The notes: generated from the sequence alone by a model not told the origin. DNA of 64,000 nucleotides from Bin52 sp965243345 (GCA_965243345.1 CBDEUR010000003.1:2852001-2916000); one strand, 5' to 3'. Positions 15,001-22,693 are shown, numbered from the stretch's first letter. Made by a program: numbers and translations.

Positions 15001-17744
15001 GGCGCCGGGTCGGGGGTCTGCTGCTCTTGCGGCGCCGTCGCCAGCCCGGCGAAGTACTGCTCGGCGTAGGTCACCGCCTCGACCGTGCCGTTCCAGGCCG
15101 TGTTGGCCCCCGGACCGCCGTGGTTCCACAGCCGCGTCGCATCCGACACCGTCACCGCGGCCCGCGGGTAGTTCACATACTCCGGGTGCCCCATCGCCTT
15201 CAGGAAGCGCTTGTTCCAGCCGCTGATGGCGCTGTTGCCGTGCCGGTGCCGCGCCCCGATCCGGTCGTAGAACGCCTTCACCAGCGCCGCGTACTTCACC
15301 ACCGGATGCGCGGCGGGCAGCGCATCGACCGCCTGCGGGTCCGGCTCCGGATCGTCGTTGCTGATCGTGAGCGTCACGCTGGCGGGCGCGGTCGCCCGGT
15401 AGTCGCCGCTGTCCAGCAGACGAAGCGTGATCGTCTCGCCGTCGTCGTCGACATTGTCGTCGGTAATCGTCACCGGAATGGTCACGCTGGCGGCGTTCGC
15501 CGGCACCGTGACGGTGCCGGCGTTGCTGCCGCGCACGCCCGGAACGGTGTAGTCCTCCGCCGCTCTTCCGTAGCCCCGCGTCGCCGTGCCGGACAGGAAG
15601 AAGCTCAGATCGAAGCTGCTGGGCGAAGGCGGCTGGACGGCCACCGTCAGGTCCACCGTCCCGGCATCCTCCTGCACCTCGTGCGAGGCCGTTGCGAAGG
15701 ACACCCCCGGCGGGTTGACGTCGACCACCGTCACCGACGCCGAAGGGGGAGATACATAGGGCGGGTTGACCGGCCGGTGCTCCAGCGCAACGCCGTTGAA
15801 GTCGACGATCTTCGCCGTGAAGATGAAGTAGGTGCCGCGCCCGCCCGGCGTCACCGTCATGTCACCAGTCGGAACATTGCCGGCGGTATCGGCCAGGGAC
15901 ACCGTGACGCGGCTGTCCGGCTCGCGCTGGCCGTCCTTCACCGTGGGCACCTCGAAGGCGGCCCAGCTCTGCCCGTGTTCGAAGCGGACCGTCTTGTGCC
16001 CCTCGTGCTCGGCCGCGACGAAATCGCCGCCGCCGCTCTCCTCGACCTTCAGGTGCACCGTGAACGGCACTTGCGCCGCCTTCGGGCCATCGAGCCTGAT
16101 CTCGAACGGAACGGATTCCCCTTCGGTCCGGCCCGTCCCCCGGTCGCCCGCCTTGACCGAGACGATATGGTTTACTTCGAGCTCCGCGTCCGGCCCGTCC
16201 TCGATGTTGTAGTAAACGTAATTGTTGAGGCCGATGTAACCGTTGCCGGCCATCAGGGTCACGGTCACCCGGTTGTCGCCGGCGGGACCCTCATTGTTCG
16301 CCCGGATCGGAACCTCCACGTCGACCGAGGTCTTGTACGCCGGGAGGACGGCGGTGTGGTAGCCGGTTCTCGCGTGCCAGCCCGGCTTCCCCTGCTTGGC
16401 GTCGCTCACGTAGTAGTTGAACGTGATGGCGTGCCCGACCCCGAACTGGTACGGGCGCGCATGCTGCACCCGGAAGACCAGCTTGCCGGCGGTCTCCGGC
16501 ACGCTGACTTCGCTGTTGGCCGTGTCGGCAGTGCCGTCGCTCTTCACCGGATGGATACGGAAGGCAGCATCCGCCGGAGCCCGGTTCTTGATCGTGATGG
16601 TGAACTCGGCGTTCCGGGTCGTGTCGGTGGAGTCCTGGATCCTTACAGTGAACGTCTCGTCGCCTTCGTTGGTATCTGCATCCGGAAGTGCATAAATCGT
16701 AAAGGTGAAGGTCCGCCTCGCGCTGTTCCATGATACACTGGAAACGCACGCATCCACGCCTGAAGACAAACCGCCTTGAGGGCAGCTGCTTGAAATTGCT
16801 GCCGGGCTTGTGCCGCTGCCCGTAAAGGTGGTTTCTACCGTTCCGGTCCAGCTGTTCGGGATGCCCGTGACGGTGAAGGTCTTGGTCTGGCCCTCGTTGA
16901 TGGTCGACGAGTCGATGCGCGGCGGCGCCACCTCGAAGACCGGGGAGAGGCCGTAGAAGGAATAGACTTGGCTAGAGTCTGTCGAACCGCTGTTCAGGGG
17001 ACTGTCGACGCCATCCGGGAACCCAGTACTGGGATGGGAGGCGCCAAGGTATTCCGTGCTGCGCTTGGTGCCGTTAGTGTTGCTGCCCGTCCAGACGTCG
17101 CCGGCGATGGCGGTGTTTCCATGCTCGTTCTTGACGGTGTAATCGTCCCAGGTGTTGTCGTAGAAGTCGGCATAGTTGTCGGCGAGCTTGTTGCCGTTCA
17201 GCCAGTAAATCCGCACGCCCGTGCCCGTGGTGCCGGTGTTGTCGCGCGCATCCACCGCCGAGGTCGAGCCGACGACCTTGAAGAGATTCCCGCAGCTGTC
17301 GGAAATCGCGCTGTGGCCGGCCTTGGCGCGAGTCTGCACATACGTGTTGTAGGTGGCGATGCCGGTCGCCGTGGCGTTGCGCGTGGTGGAGGTGACGAAC
17401 AGCAGCCGGAACTTCGTCCCGGCGGCAAGGCCCGAAGGCGTCAGCGCCCAGTCGGCCGGCACCAGGTAGGCGCCGCCGGAATTGGCCGTGGTGCATGCGG
17501 GCGCCGTCTGCGCCGAGGCTTCGTCCGGAAGTCCGGCGAGGAGCGGCAGGGACAGCAGCGCGGCGGCAAGGACCGGGCGCAGCCGGCGGGCGGCGGAACG
17601 CGCGCTCGCGGCGACGCCGCGGTGCGCGGGAGCGGGGTCGAAGCTGTCGGGAGTGTCGGGGCCGGAAAGCCGTCCGGCGGCGGAAGAAGGCTCAGGCGGT
17701 GAGGACGGAAGGCGGAGACGGCGCAGCCATACGGGACCGCTCAT
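12060..17744 (-). CDS. Calx-beta-repeat autotransporter adhesin, copy 2
   Basis: Product of 1894 residues. The signal region includes RPVLAAALLSLPLLAGLPDE with a likely cut after ASA near residue 78. The N-terminal module differs completely from copy 1 (LVPADWALTPSGLAAGTKFR, then a Thr/Asn-rich domain with RIYWLNGNKLAD). Calx-beta modules follow, interrupted at about 800-898 by a non-repeat segment absent from copy 1 (YAALVKAFYDRIGARHRHGN, then LKAMGHPEYVNYPRAA). The stalk modules and C-terminal barrel (from about 1483, ending ...FEFTSRW) are near-identical to copy 1. Probably an outer-membrane adhesin with an exchanged tip. The ATG at 17744 is preceded by no clear ribosome site; the octamer array begins 22 bases upstream. 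Confidence 0.9.
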   Translation of the reverse strand: MSGPVWLRRLRLPSSPPEPSSAAGRLSGPDTPDSFDPAPAHRGVAASARSAARRLRPVLAAALLSLPLLAGLPDEASAQTAPACTTANSGGAYLVPADWALTPSGLAAGTKFRLLFVTSTTRNATATGIATYNTYVQTRAKAGHSAISDSCGNLFKVVGSTSAVDARDNTGTTGTGVRIYWLNGNKLADNYADFYDNTWDDYTVKNEHGNTAIAGDVWTGSNTNGTKRSTEYLGASHPSTGFPDGVDSPLNSGSTDSSQVYSFYGLSPVFEVAPPRIDSSTINEGQTKTFTVTGIPNSWTGTVETTFTGSGTSPAAISSSCPQGGLSSGVDACVSSVSWNSARRTFTFTIYALPDADTNEGDETFTVRIQDSTDTTRNAEFTITIKNRAPADAAFRIHPVKSDGTADTANSEVSVPETAGKLVFRVQHARPYQFGVGHAITFNYYVSDAKQGKPGWHARTGYHTAVLPAYKTSVDVEVPIRANNEGPAGDNRVTVTLMAGNGYIGLNNYVYYNIEDGPDAELEVNHIVSVKAGDRGTGRTEGESVPFEIRLDGPKAAQVPFTVHLKVEESGGGDFVAAEHEGHKTVRFEHGQSWAAFEVPTVKDGQREPDSRVTVSLADTAGNVPTGDMTVTPGGRGTYFIFTAKIVDFNGVALEHRPVNPPYVSPPSASVTVVDVNPPGVSFATASHEVQEDAGTVDLTVAVQPPSPSSFDLSFFLSGTATRGYGRAAEDYTVPGVRGSNAGTVTVPANAASVTIPVTITDDNVDDDGETITLRLLDSGDYRATAPASVTLTISNDDPEPDPQAVDALPAAHPVVKYAALVKAFYDRIGARHRHGNSAISGWNKRFLKAMGHPEYVNYPRAAVTVSDATRLWNHGGPGANTAWNGTVEAVTYAEQYFAGLATAPQEQQTPDPAPAAGIALPGTAAAPLSNGAVTLARPSAWTGSGKVQFGGGSKTRDRGKFTGLRIRNADNDGFEVAWTSREAGTLRLTLEWQPMAGSSWRPSDGDARDPHVLTIEDPAATQPATTTDPAPVPEIAIAAGSGITEGGSATFTLTAAPAPAAPLEVTVTIAATGAFGVAAGERTVTIPTTGSYTLTLATLGDGTDEPDGSVSVTVKAGTGYTVGSASSGTVAIADDDLPPPEISVSGGAGITEGQNAVFTVTADRAVDAGLAVTLKVTEKAGSDFVAAADEGGRTVTIPAGGTSASLTVKTVDDAVDEPDGSVTATLAAGGGYRVAAPPADAASVAVADNDAAALGPPVISVEDVTVREGGIAAVPVRLSPAPTESVWLIYKSVYAPVGAGKLATPADFRLMRSSLHFGAGETLKYARVPTKQDSHDDGGEVFQVMVVPVRGGAVPATGVFATVTIENDDPMPAAYLARFGRTVAEQALDGIAGRMAADRTPGMRGTVAGQALSLSTGSRQAFDPDASGPPAAGAAPGAAGTPGATPVDRQAALAMAEIARGLGADASAPVSAPAGPGGAADRFGGGHGLGESRTMTARDALLGSSFSLTGQRDGAGGSLAFWGRASQGSFDGAERGDGTDITLDGTVTTGMLGADYARGNWLVGLALTQSTSDGKYAAIGGGDEGDGKVEASLTAAIPYAALRASERLKLWGAAGYGAGEVTLKTALGESLSADASWTMAAAGARGDLLEAPAEGSGPALALTSDALWARTSSEKGDLPATDSDVTRLRLGLEGSYRIAMEGDSHLIPKLEVGARHDGGDAETGFGVEVGGGIAWVDPSLGLSLDLSGRTLLAHENDDLKDRGFSAALGFDPAPATRRGPSLSLRQDFGGQAQGGLDALFNTAPLEDRSGSEATSRWALEAAYGLPVFGDRFTGSPHVGFGLSTAARDYSLGWRLTPEAATAPDLSFGIRATRRESDAAEAEHSIGFEFTSRW

Positions 17745-17961
17745 GCCGGAATGCGCACACAGGTTGGGCGACCCGGCGACCCGGCGACCCGGCGACCCGG
17801 CGACCCGGCGACCCGGCGACCCGGCGACCCGGCGACCCGGCGACCCGGCTTATTGTATCAGCAAGGTCAATCCGTCCTGTCAACCCCCGATCACCGATCG
17901 CATTCACGGCAGCCGCCATCGCCGCCATCGCACCCCGTACCGAATCCCGCATCGAAACCAT
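17692..17961 (-). CDS. Possible leader ORF reading through the 8-bp repeat array, copy 2
   Basis: Same 89-codon layout as 10332-10601: ATG, MVSMRDSVRGAMAAM, repeat-coded GSPGRRVA units, and termination 52 bases inside the adhesin in another frame. Conservation of the frame between copies is compatible with coding but not proof, because the DNA is nearly identical. Confidence 0.22.
   Translation of the reverse strand: MVSMRDSVRGAMAAMAAAVNAIGDRGLTGRIDLADTISRVAGSPGRRVAGSPGRRVAGSPGRRVAQPVCAFRHERSRMAAPSPPSVLTA
17767..17846. repeat. Octanucleotide tandem repeat, 10 units, upstream of adhesin copy 2
   Basis: Ten perfect copies of GGCGACCC (plus strand), matching the array upstream of copy 1 in unit, number and distance to the adhesin ATG. 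Confidence 0.95.
17852..17883 (-). promoter_or_regulatory. Sigma70-like promoter for adhesin copy 2
   Basis: TTGACA (17883-17878) and TACAAT (17857-17852) on the minus strand with the same 20-base spacing as in copy 1. The predicted start falls at the edge of the octamer array. Confidence 0.5.
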
Positions 17962-18082
17962 GGCCAATCCTCGCTCCGGACCCCCAAAAAAACACCGGAT
18001 GCAAACTCCCCGGAGAGAGCGTTCGATCCGATTCGGTGTTCTGGTACCAAATTCAAGACCCTGAATCAAACAGTGCTTGCGC

Positions 18083-18602
18083 GTCCCCGGCGGCCGCCGT
18101 CGTCGCGCGGCGGTCCCCGGCGGCGGCGGGCGGCAGGCACAACCGCGCCGCCGGGCGGCTCGCAGCCGACGCACCGAGGGCAATCGGGATGCGCCCGGCC
18201 GGCCGCCAGGGACTGGAACGACGTGCCGCGGAGGCGATCGCCGGGCGGCGCCTCGCCAAGCGCATTGACACAGATCGACAAGGCGCCGCCGAAAGCACCG
18301 GTTCGTCCCCCTCCGGCCACATCGCCCGGGTATGGGCCCGGGTATGGGAATGAGGCCGACCATGCCGCATCGTGACGCGCGCGCCCGCCAGCTGGAAACA
18401 CTGACACACCCCGGCATGGGCCGTCGGAGAATGGATTTTCCCCGATAATCGCGGTAGGGACGCTGGTTGGCCAGCGCCCCCCGCGCAGATCCGGATGTGC
18501 CCGCCAAGGCATGGACGGATCGTTCCAGGGTCAAGGGGGGCCGGGTGCGCGACGACGAGCCGAAGACACGGCACAATCTCATGGACGGGAGGACGGGTGG
18601 CG
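18083..18602. other. Non-coding stretch upstream of a membrane-protein gene
   Basis: About 520 bases without a convincing gene. GC-rich CGGC runs fill 18085-18140, and a short direct repeat CCCGGGTATGGG occurs twice at about 18326-18350. No promoter or terminator could be assigned with confidence. Confidence 0.5.
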
Positions 18603-19148
18603 ATGACGGTTTCGATCCGCGCGGCGCTGGAGCGCTGCGCGACCCCGCGCGTGGCGCTCGCCGCGCTGGTCGCCGCCGCAGCCTGCATCGCGGGGCTGGC
18701 CTGGCGCCGGGACCGGCTGGGCGGCCTCGCGCTCCTCGACGGCCGCGGCTGGTACACGCCCACCGAGGCGGCGGCGCTGTTCGAGGCGCTCGACCGGCTC
18801 GACGCCCATGCGCGCACGGTCTACGCGGCGACCGGGCTGACGATCGACATGGTCTTTCCGCTGGCCTACGGGCTGCTGTTCTCGATCCTGCTGATCCGCC
18901 TGTTCCGCGTCCCGTTCTGGCTGCTGCCGCCCGCGCTGGCGGCAACGGATGCGCTGGAGAACGCCACCGTGGCGGCGCTGGCACTGAGCTACGCCGGCGC
19001 GCCCTCGCCGCTTGCGTGGCTGGCGGCGGCGTTCACCCTCATCAAGACGGTGCTGATCGCGGCCACGCTGGGAGCGGCGGGCATCGGGGTGGGCCGCTGG
19101 CTGTGGCGGCGCCTGCGGGGGTCGTTGGACGGTAAATCGGGACGGTAA
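18603..19148 (+). CDS. Conserved hypothetical four-helix membrane protein
   Basis: Product of 181 residues. The ATG at 18603 is preferred over an upstream in-frame start because it follows GGACGGGTGGCG and gives a compact basic amino end. Four hydrophobic segments are visible: VALAALVAAAACIAGLAW near 17-35, MVFPLAYGLLFSILLIRLF near 81-99, FWLLPPALAATDAL next, and a last one around LIKTVLIAATLGAAGIGVG. Between the first two is a soluble loop with GWYTPTEAAALFEALD, a pattern I associate with an uncharacterised integral membrane family. Function unknown. Confidence 0.6.
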   Translation: MTVSIRAALERCATPRVALAALVAAAACIAGLAWRRDRLGGLALLDGRGWYTPTEAAALFEALDRLDAHARTVYAATGLTIDMVFPLAYGLLFSILLIRLFRVPFWLLPPALAATDALENATVAALALSYAGAPSPLAWLAAAFTLIKTVLIAATLGAAGIGVGRWLWRRLRGSLDGKSGR

Positions 19149-19178
19149 GTTGCCGCGGGCGCCGCAGGGCGGGACAGG

Positions 19179-19598
19179 CTAACCCTCGTCTTCGACCTCT
19201 CCGGGGCCGGGACCGCCACCGCCCGTCGCGCTGTCCCGCAGTTCGCGCTGGAAGTCCTTCGCGCGCTCGACCAGCCGTTCCATCTCTTCGCCGCGCCCGT
19301 CCGCGGCCATTTCGTCCCGCCGGAGCGTCGCCAGCACCCAGGCGTAGCGGAACGTCCGCTCGATCAGGGGCGCGAGAACGGCAAGGTCCGGGGCACCGCC
19401 GCCGCCCCGGGCGGCGCCCAGAACCGCCGCGCGGACGAACTCGGCGGCGGGAACGCCCCGCCGTTCGGCGGCCGCACGGACCTCGCGCCACTCGGATTCG
19501 GAGAAGCGGATGCCCCGCGTCCGGCGCGCCGCGCCCCGGTCGCCGGCGCGCGCCGCATCGGTTTCGGGAGGACGGGGATCGGAATCCGTCATGGTCAT
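19179..19598 (-). CDS. MobC-like relaxosome accessory protein
   Basis: Product of 139 residues starting at MTMTDSD. The core TRGIRFSESEWREVRAAAER followed by RRGVPAAEFVRAAVL fits a ribbon-helix-helix fold with a helical extension, as in small proteins that bind oriT and assist the relaxase. A helical tail (EEMERLVERAKDFQRELRDS) follows. A MobF relaxase occurs in the same window at 652-3819, which supports a transfer role, although 15 kb of adhesin genes lie between. The non-coding DNA just upstream (19599-20695) would be the natural place for oriT. Confidence 0.65.
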   Translation of the reverse strand: MTMTDSDPRPPETDAARAGDRGAARRTRGIRFSESEWREVRAAAERRGVPAAEFVRAAVLGAARGGGGAPDLAVLAPLIERTFRYAWVLATLRRDEMAADGRGEEMERLVERAKDFQRELRDSATGGGGPGPGEVEDEG

Positions 19599-20039
19599 GC
19601 GCCGCCCGGGCGTCCCGACCGGGCCGTCGCGGCGCTCCTTTGCGGCCGGTCCCGGTGCCGAACCGTGCCCGCCGGCGGTTGAAACCGGAGCGCCGAAGCG
19701 GTGTTGGGGGTGTCCGTAGCGCCGGTTTGCAAGCCATTGCCGGCAGAAATCGACGCGCCGGCGCTTCGGGTTGCGAGTGGATATCGTCGTGCGGAGGGTG
19801 GGAGATCGCGATAGCAGGGCCAGCATGGACGGCCGCCGGCCGGCAGCCCGGCGCATGCCGGTCGTGTATCGGTGGCCGAGTCTCCGCATGGCGATCGTGT
19901 TGCGAGCCTGGATCGGCGCATGTCGCCCGCATGGCGGGCGGGGACGGGAGGGATCGGGAGAGCCCGGGAGGATGACGAATTGCGCATGCCGCACCGATAC
20001 ACGCTCGATCCAACATTCTCAAGGGGCCTCAAGGGGTCG
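19599..20039. other. Non-coding region upstream of the MobC-like gene; candidate oriT region
   Basis: No gene is supported. It holds a perfect 12-bp inverted repeat (CGTGTATCGGTG at 19863-19874, CACCGATACACG at 19992-20003). A direct repeat GCGCATGCCG occurs at 19851 and 19982, next to each arm. A 7-bp hairpin CGCCCGC/GCGGGCG with an ATG loop lies at 19924-19940, and two CTCAAGGGG direct repeats at 20018 and 20028. Position beside a relaxosome-type gene suggests oriT, but no known nic sequence was recognised. Confidence 0.3.
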
Positions 20040-20640
20040 CAAAGCACCGCAAGTCCCTGAAAGGGATGCTATTGGGCCTCCCGAGACGACCGCATCTCGA
20101 TGCGTGGGGTGTGAGATTTGCCGCCGGCCCTGGCCGGTCGGAAGCCAGTTTGCGCGGAATTTTCGATGGGGGAATCGACGCCGGGGAACCCGGCGGAGGG
20201 GAGCCGTCGCGGCGCTTGAGCGGCGGGGCTCGGCGCGGTGGCCGAAGCAATCATGCGCAGCATGATGCGAGGCCGCGCTGCGCGAAGTGTGCGGCGTTGT
20301 GCCGGACGACGTGCAAGCCCGCTCCGCAGGAGCGGCGGCACGAGTGCGACGAGCGATGCGACCGGCGGTGCGCCGGGATGGGCGCAGCAGCCGGAGCAGC
20401 CATGCGAAGCATGGTGCGAAGGCGGACGACGCGATGGCCGACCGGCAGGTCGGCGGAGCCGACGGCGGGAGCGCGCAGCGCGATGCCCCCGGATGGTCGT
20501 CCGGGGCAGGCTCCGGCGAACGTAACGGTGCGCGCGGCAGCGAACGCACCGGCGATCGGCGAGCGCAGCGAGCCGGAGCACGAGCGCCGCGCGAAGCGCG
20601 CGCGAGGATGCGGTGGCCGCAGTCCCGATGTGCGCACGCG
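20040..20640. repeat. Block of short triloop hairpins in non-coding DNA
   Basis: Perfect small inverted repeats closed by three-base GNA loops are frequent: TCCCT-GAA-AGGGA (20054-20066), ATCATGC-GCA-GCATGAT (20250-20266), CCGCTCC-GCA-GGAGCGG (20319-20335), CCATGC-GAA-GCATGG (20400-20414), GCGC-GCA-GCGC (20471-20481) and CGCGC-GAA-GCGCG (about 20585-20600). A REP-like palindrome sits at 20487-20506. Long open frames here on both strands look like chance products of GC bias. Confidence 0.6.
20487..20506. repeat. REP-like palindrome
   Basis: CCCCGGA, six bases, TCCGGGG, followed by CAGGCTC. It belongs to the same family as 1053-1071, 31505-31524 and the core of 33691-33768. Confidence 0.6.
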
Positions 20641-20695
20641 GAAACGGGCCGCGCCGCCGCCGGAGCGACGACGCGGCCCGTCGAGGCGGTGCCGG

Positions 20696-21622
20696 CTACG
20701 CGGCGCAGCGAACCACCGGGATGCCGAGCTGGCGCGCCTTGTCGACGAGGTTCTCGGTGATGCCGGAGCCGGGGAAGGCGATGACGCCCTTCGGCAGGAG
20801 GTTCAGCAGCTCGTCGTTGCGGCGGAACGGAGCGGCGCGGCCGTGGCGGTCCCAGTCCGGCTTGCAGACGACCTGGTGGACGCCGTTCTTCTCGGCCCAC
20901 TGCGCCGCGATCCTCTCGACGCCGGGGCCGCCGCCGTGCACGAGCACCATGTCGGCATACTTGGCGCGGACCTTGTCGAGGCGGTCGAACACCGCGCCGG
21001 GGTCGGTCACGTCCTTGCCGCCGGCGATGGCGACCAGCGTTCCCTGCGGCAGGTGCGCGGCGGTCTTGCGATCCTTCTTGGCGCGCATGTAGTCGCGGGC
21101 GTCGATGGCGGCGCTGGTGAGCGTGCCGGTCTGCGAGACGTGGCTGCCGCGCCGGGGCCGCCAGGTGGTGCCGGTGGCGTCGCGGTAGCTCTCGGCGGCT
21201 GCGTCGCGCAGGGTCTCGAAGGCGTCGCGGCGGGCGGTGAGGTTCTGCGCGCGGTCGGTCTTCAGCTCCAGCTCGAACGACTTGATCTCGGTGCCGTCCT
21301 GCTCGCGCTGGAGGTCGCGGAGCTCGGGCATGAGCTTGTCGGCGGCGCGGTCGAGGCGCTGGGTCTGGGCGTCGAGGCAGTTGACGAAGCCCCAGAGCAG
21401 GCCCTCGCGCTCGTCAGCGATCTGGAACCCGTCCGGTGCGACGGCGTCGGCGAGGAGCCCGAAGGCTTCCTGCATGGCGCAGATCGCTTCGTCGGCGTCC
21501 CAGACGTCCCGGGTGTCGAACTCGTCCCGCTCGGGGGTCGCGCCGTAGAGGGCCGCGTGCTCGCAGACGGTTGCGGTGACGGACTGTCCGCCGGTTTCGA
21601 TGGTGTCGATATCGAAGGTCAT
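20696..21622 (-). CDS. DUF2493 (SLOG-fold) domain protein
   Basis: Product of 308 residues. ATG 21622 is chosen because AAGGAGATCGAC precedes it. The first ~185 residues are a helical, acidic region with no motif I recognise. The rest is a DUF2493 module: GTLVAIAGGKDVTDPGAVFD, then MVLVHGGGPGVERIAAQWAE and GVIAFPGSGITENLVDKARQ. This Rossmann-like SLOG fold is thought to bind nucleotides or nucleotide-derived ligands. Such proteins are frequent on alphaproteobacterial plasmids and ICEs; their role there is unknown. A second SLOG-type gene lies at 25158-25700. Its 5' side carries the large palindrome at 21717-21823. Confidence 0.75.
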   Translation of the reverse strand: MTFDIDTIETGGQSVTATVCEHAALYGATPERDEFDTRDVWDADEAICAMQEAFGLLADAVAPDGFQIADEREGLLWGFVNCLDAQTQRLDRAADKLMPELRDLQREQDGTEIKSFELELKTDRAQNLTARRDAFETLRDAAAESYRDATGTTWRPRRGSHVSQTGTLTSAAIDARDYMRAKKDRKTAAHLPQGTLVAIAGGKDVTDPGAVFDRLDKVRAKYADMVLVHGGGPGVERIAAQWAEKNGVHQVVCKPDWDRHGRAAPFRRNDELLNLLPKGVIAFPGSGITENLVDKARQLGIPVVRCAA

Positions 21623-22147
21623 GTCGATCTCCTTACTGATCGGTTTCACGTCCGGGGCCGATCCCCGTTGTGATGTCCTGTTGGGGCACGCGCGCGCAGG
21701 GCAAGCACCTGGCCCTGGAAGCTCTTGGGCGGAGCTGGTGCGGAAAGTTGCCGATCTTGGTGCGGAAGATCGCGCCAGCGATCTTCACGGTCGGCAACTT
21801 TCACGGTCCGCCCTAGAGCTTCCCGGGTCAGGCCGGAGCGGAGCGGAGGACCCCGCAGGGGTTGCTGGCCCGAGCACGTGTGACACGATTGGACAGCACA
21901 GCGGGGTGGCGTAATTCTCTCCACCTGCACGGACCCCATCGGCGGTTCCGCCCGGCACGGTGTCCGAAAAGATCGCCGGACCTGTCGGCCGCATTGGCAA
22001 GCGGAGCGCGCAGCCCGCGCCAGCGGGCGGAGGCGACAGGGATCGCAGCGGTTTCGGCGCGAGCGCCAGCGAGCGACGATATGAGCGGAGAGCCCGGCCC
22101 GAAGGGGTCGCCCAACCCTCCCGTTTGCCTGCGCGACCGGCCCGGCA
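21623..22147. other. Non-coding region with large palindrome; possible regulatory or replication region
   Basis: No gene is supported across 525 bases. Beside the nested palindrome at 21717-21823 it holds hairpins ACCCC-GCA-GGGGT (21850-21862) and GCCCGC-GCCA-GCGGGC (about 22012-22027), and the motif GTGGCGTAATTCTCTCC near 21904. No replication initiator gene or clear iteron array was seen. Confidence 0.4.
21717..21823. repeat. 107-bp nested imperfect palindrome
   Basis: Three nested arm pairs: a 17-base outer arm (21717-21733 with 21807-21823, one mismatch), GAAAGTTGCCGA (21743-21754) with TCGGCAACTTTC (21791-21802), and GAAGATCGC (21765-21773) with GCGATCTTC (21778-21786) around a GCCA loop. 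It lies about 95 bases upstream of the DUF2493 gene. Confidence 0.85.
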
Positions 22148-22585
22148 TCACGCCACGTCCCGGACGGGCCTGAGATGATCGAAGTCGTCGGAGCTAGCGA
22201 CGATGCTGCGCTGGGACCCGGAGATGTCGAAGATGAAGACGAGCGCATCACCGGACTGGGAAACCGCGTCGTAGAAGGCGGTCCAGGCGTCGTCCTTCTC
22301 CTTGTGGTCGGATAGGGCCTCAATGGGGAAATCGACATCGTCGATGGCGTAGACGAAGGTGCGATCGGCGGTGGCGACCCGGTAGCGCGGCGGGATGGCG
22401 GGATCGCTCTGCCAGAGGATGGCGCCGGTATCGCGATCGAGGACGGCGGTCTTCAGATCGGGATCGGCGGCGATGCGGCGCTTGGCCTCGGCCCACGCGG
22501 CGCCGCGGTCGTCGATGCGGGCGGGTTGGTCGACGAGATCGATCCAGTCCTCGTCGACGGTGCGGATGGTGTAGCGGATGGTCAT
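22148..22585 (-). CDS. Hypothetical protein of the mobile-element backbone
   Basis: Product of 145 residues; ATG 22585 follows GGAGGAGGTC. It begins MTIRYTIRTVDEDWIDLVDQ and contains AWAEAKRRIAADPDLKTAVL and DALVFIFDISGSQRSIVASS. The composition (many Asp, few Cys or His, no membrane segment) suggests a soluble alpha/beta protein. I do not recognise a catalytic motif. It lies among other minus-strand backbone genes, each with its own Shine-Dalgarno. Confidence 0.55.
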   Translation of the reverse strand: MTIRYTIRTVDEDWIDLVDQPARIDDRGAAWAEAKRRIAADPDLKTAVLDRDTGAILWQSDPAIPPRYRVATADRTFVYAIDDVDFPIEALSDHKEKDDAWTAFYDAVSQSGDALVFIFDISGSQRSIVASSDDFDHLRPVRDVA

Positions 22586-22693
22586 GACCTCCTCCCTCTC
22601 TCCACCGGTCGGCTTGCCCGACCCTCCGCTTTTCTCCTCCTCCAAGCGTGCGCGGGCCTGTCCAATCGGCTCGGAGGCCGGGCGGAACCGGCC

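Larger units (their letters stand above)
17767..18082. repeat. 316-bp duplicated leader/promoter block, copy 2
   Basis: Matches 10407-10722 over its whole length with about three substitutions. The copies begin 7,360 bases apart, which is the length of the duplicated unit. Confidence 0.9.

Noticed and set aside
13737..16733. Plus-strand open frame of about 1,000 codons opposite adhesin copy 2.
   Set aside because: Same kind of shadow as above.
20066..21673. Long plus-strand frame over the hairpin block and DUF2493 gene.
   Set aside because: Composition and lack of family motifs indicate an antisense shadow plus repeats; the minus strand has a good start, ribosome site and SLOG motifs.
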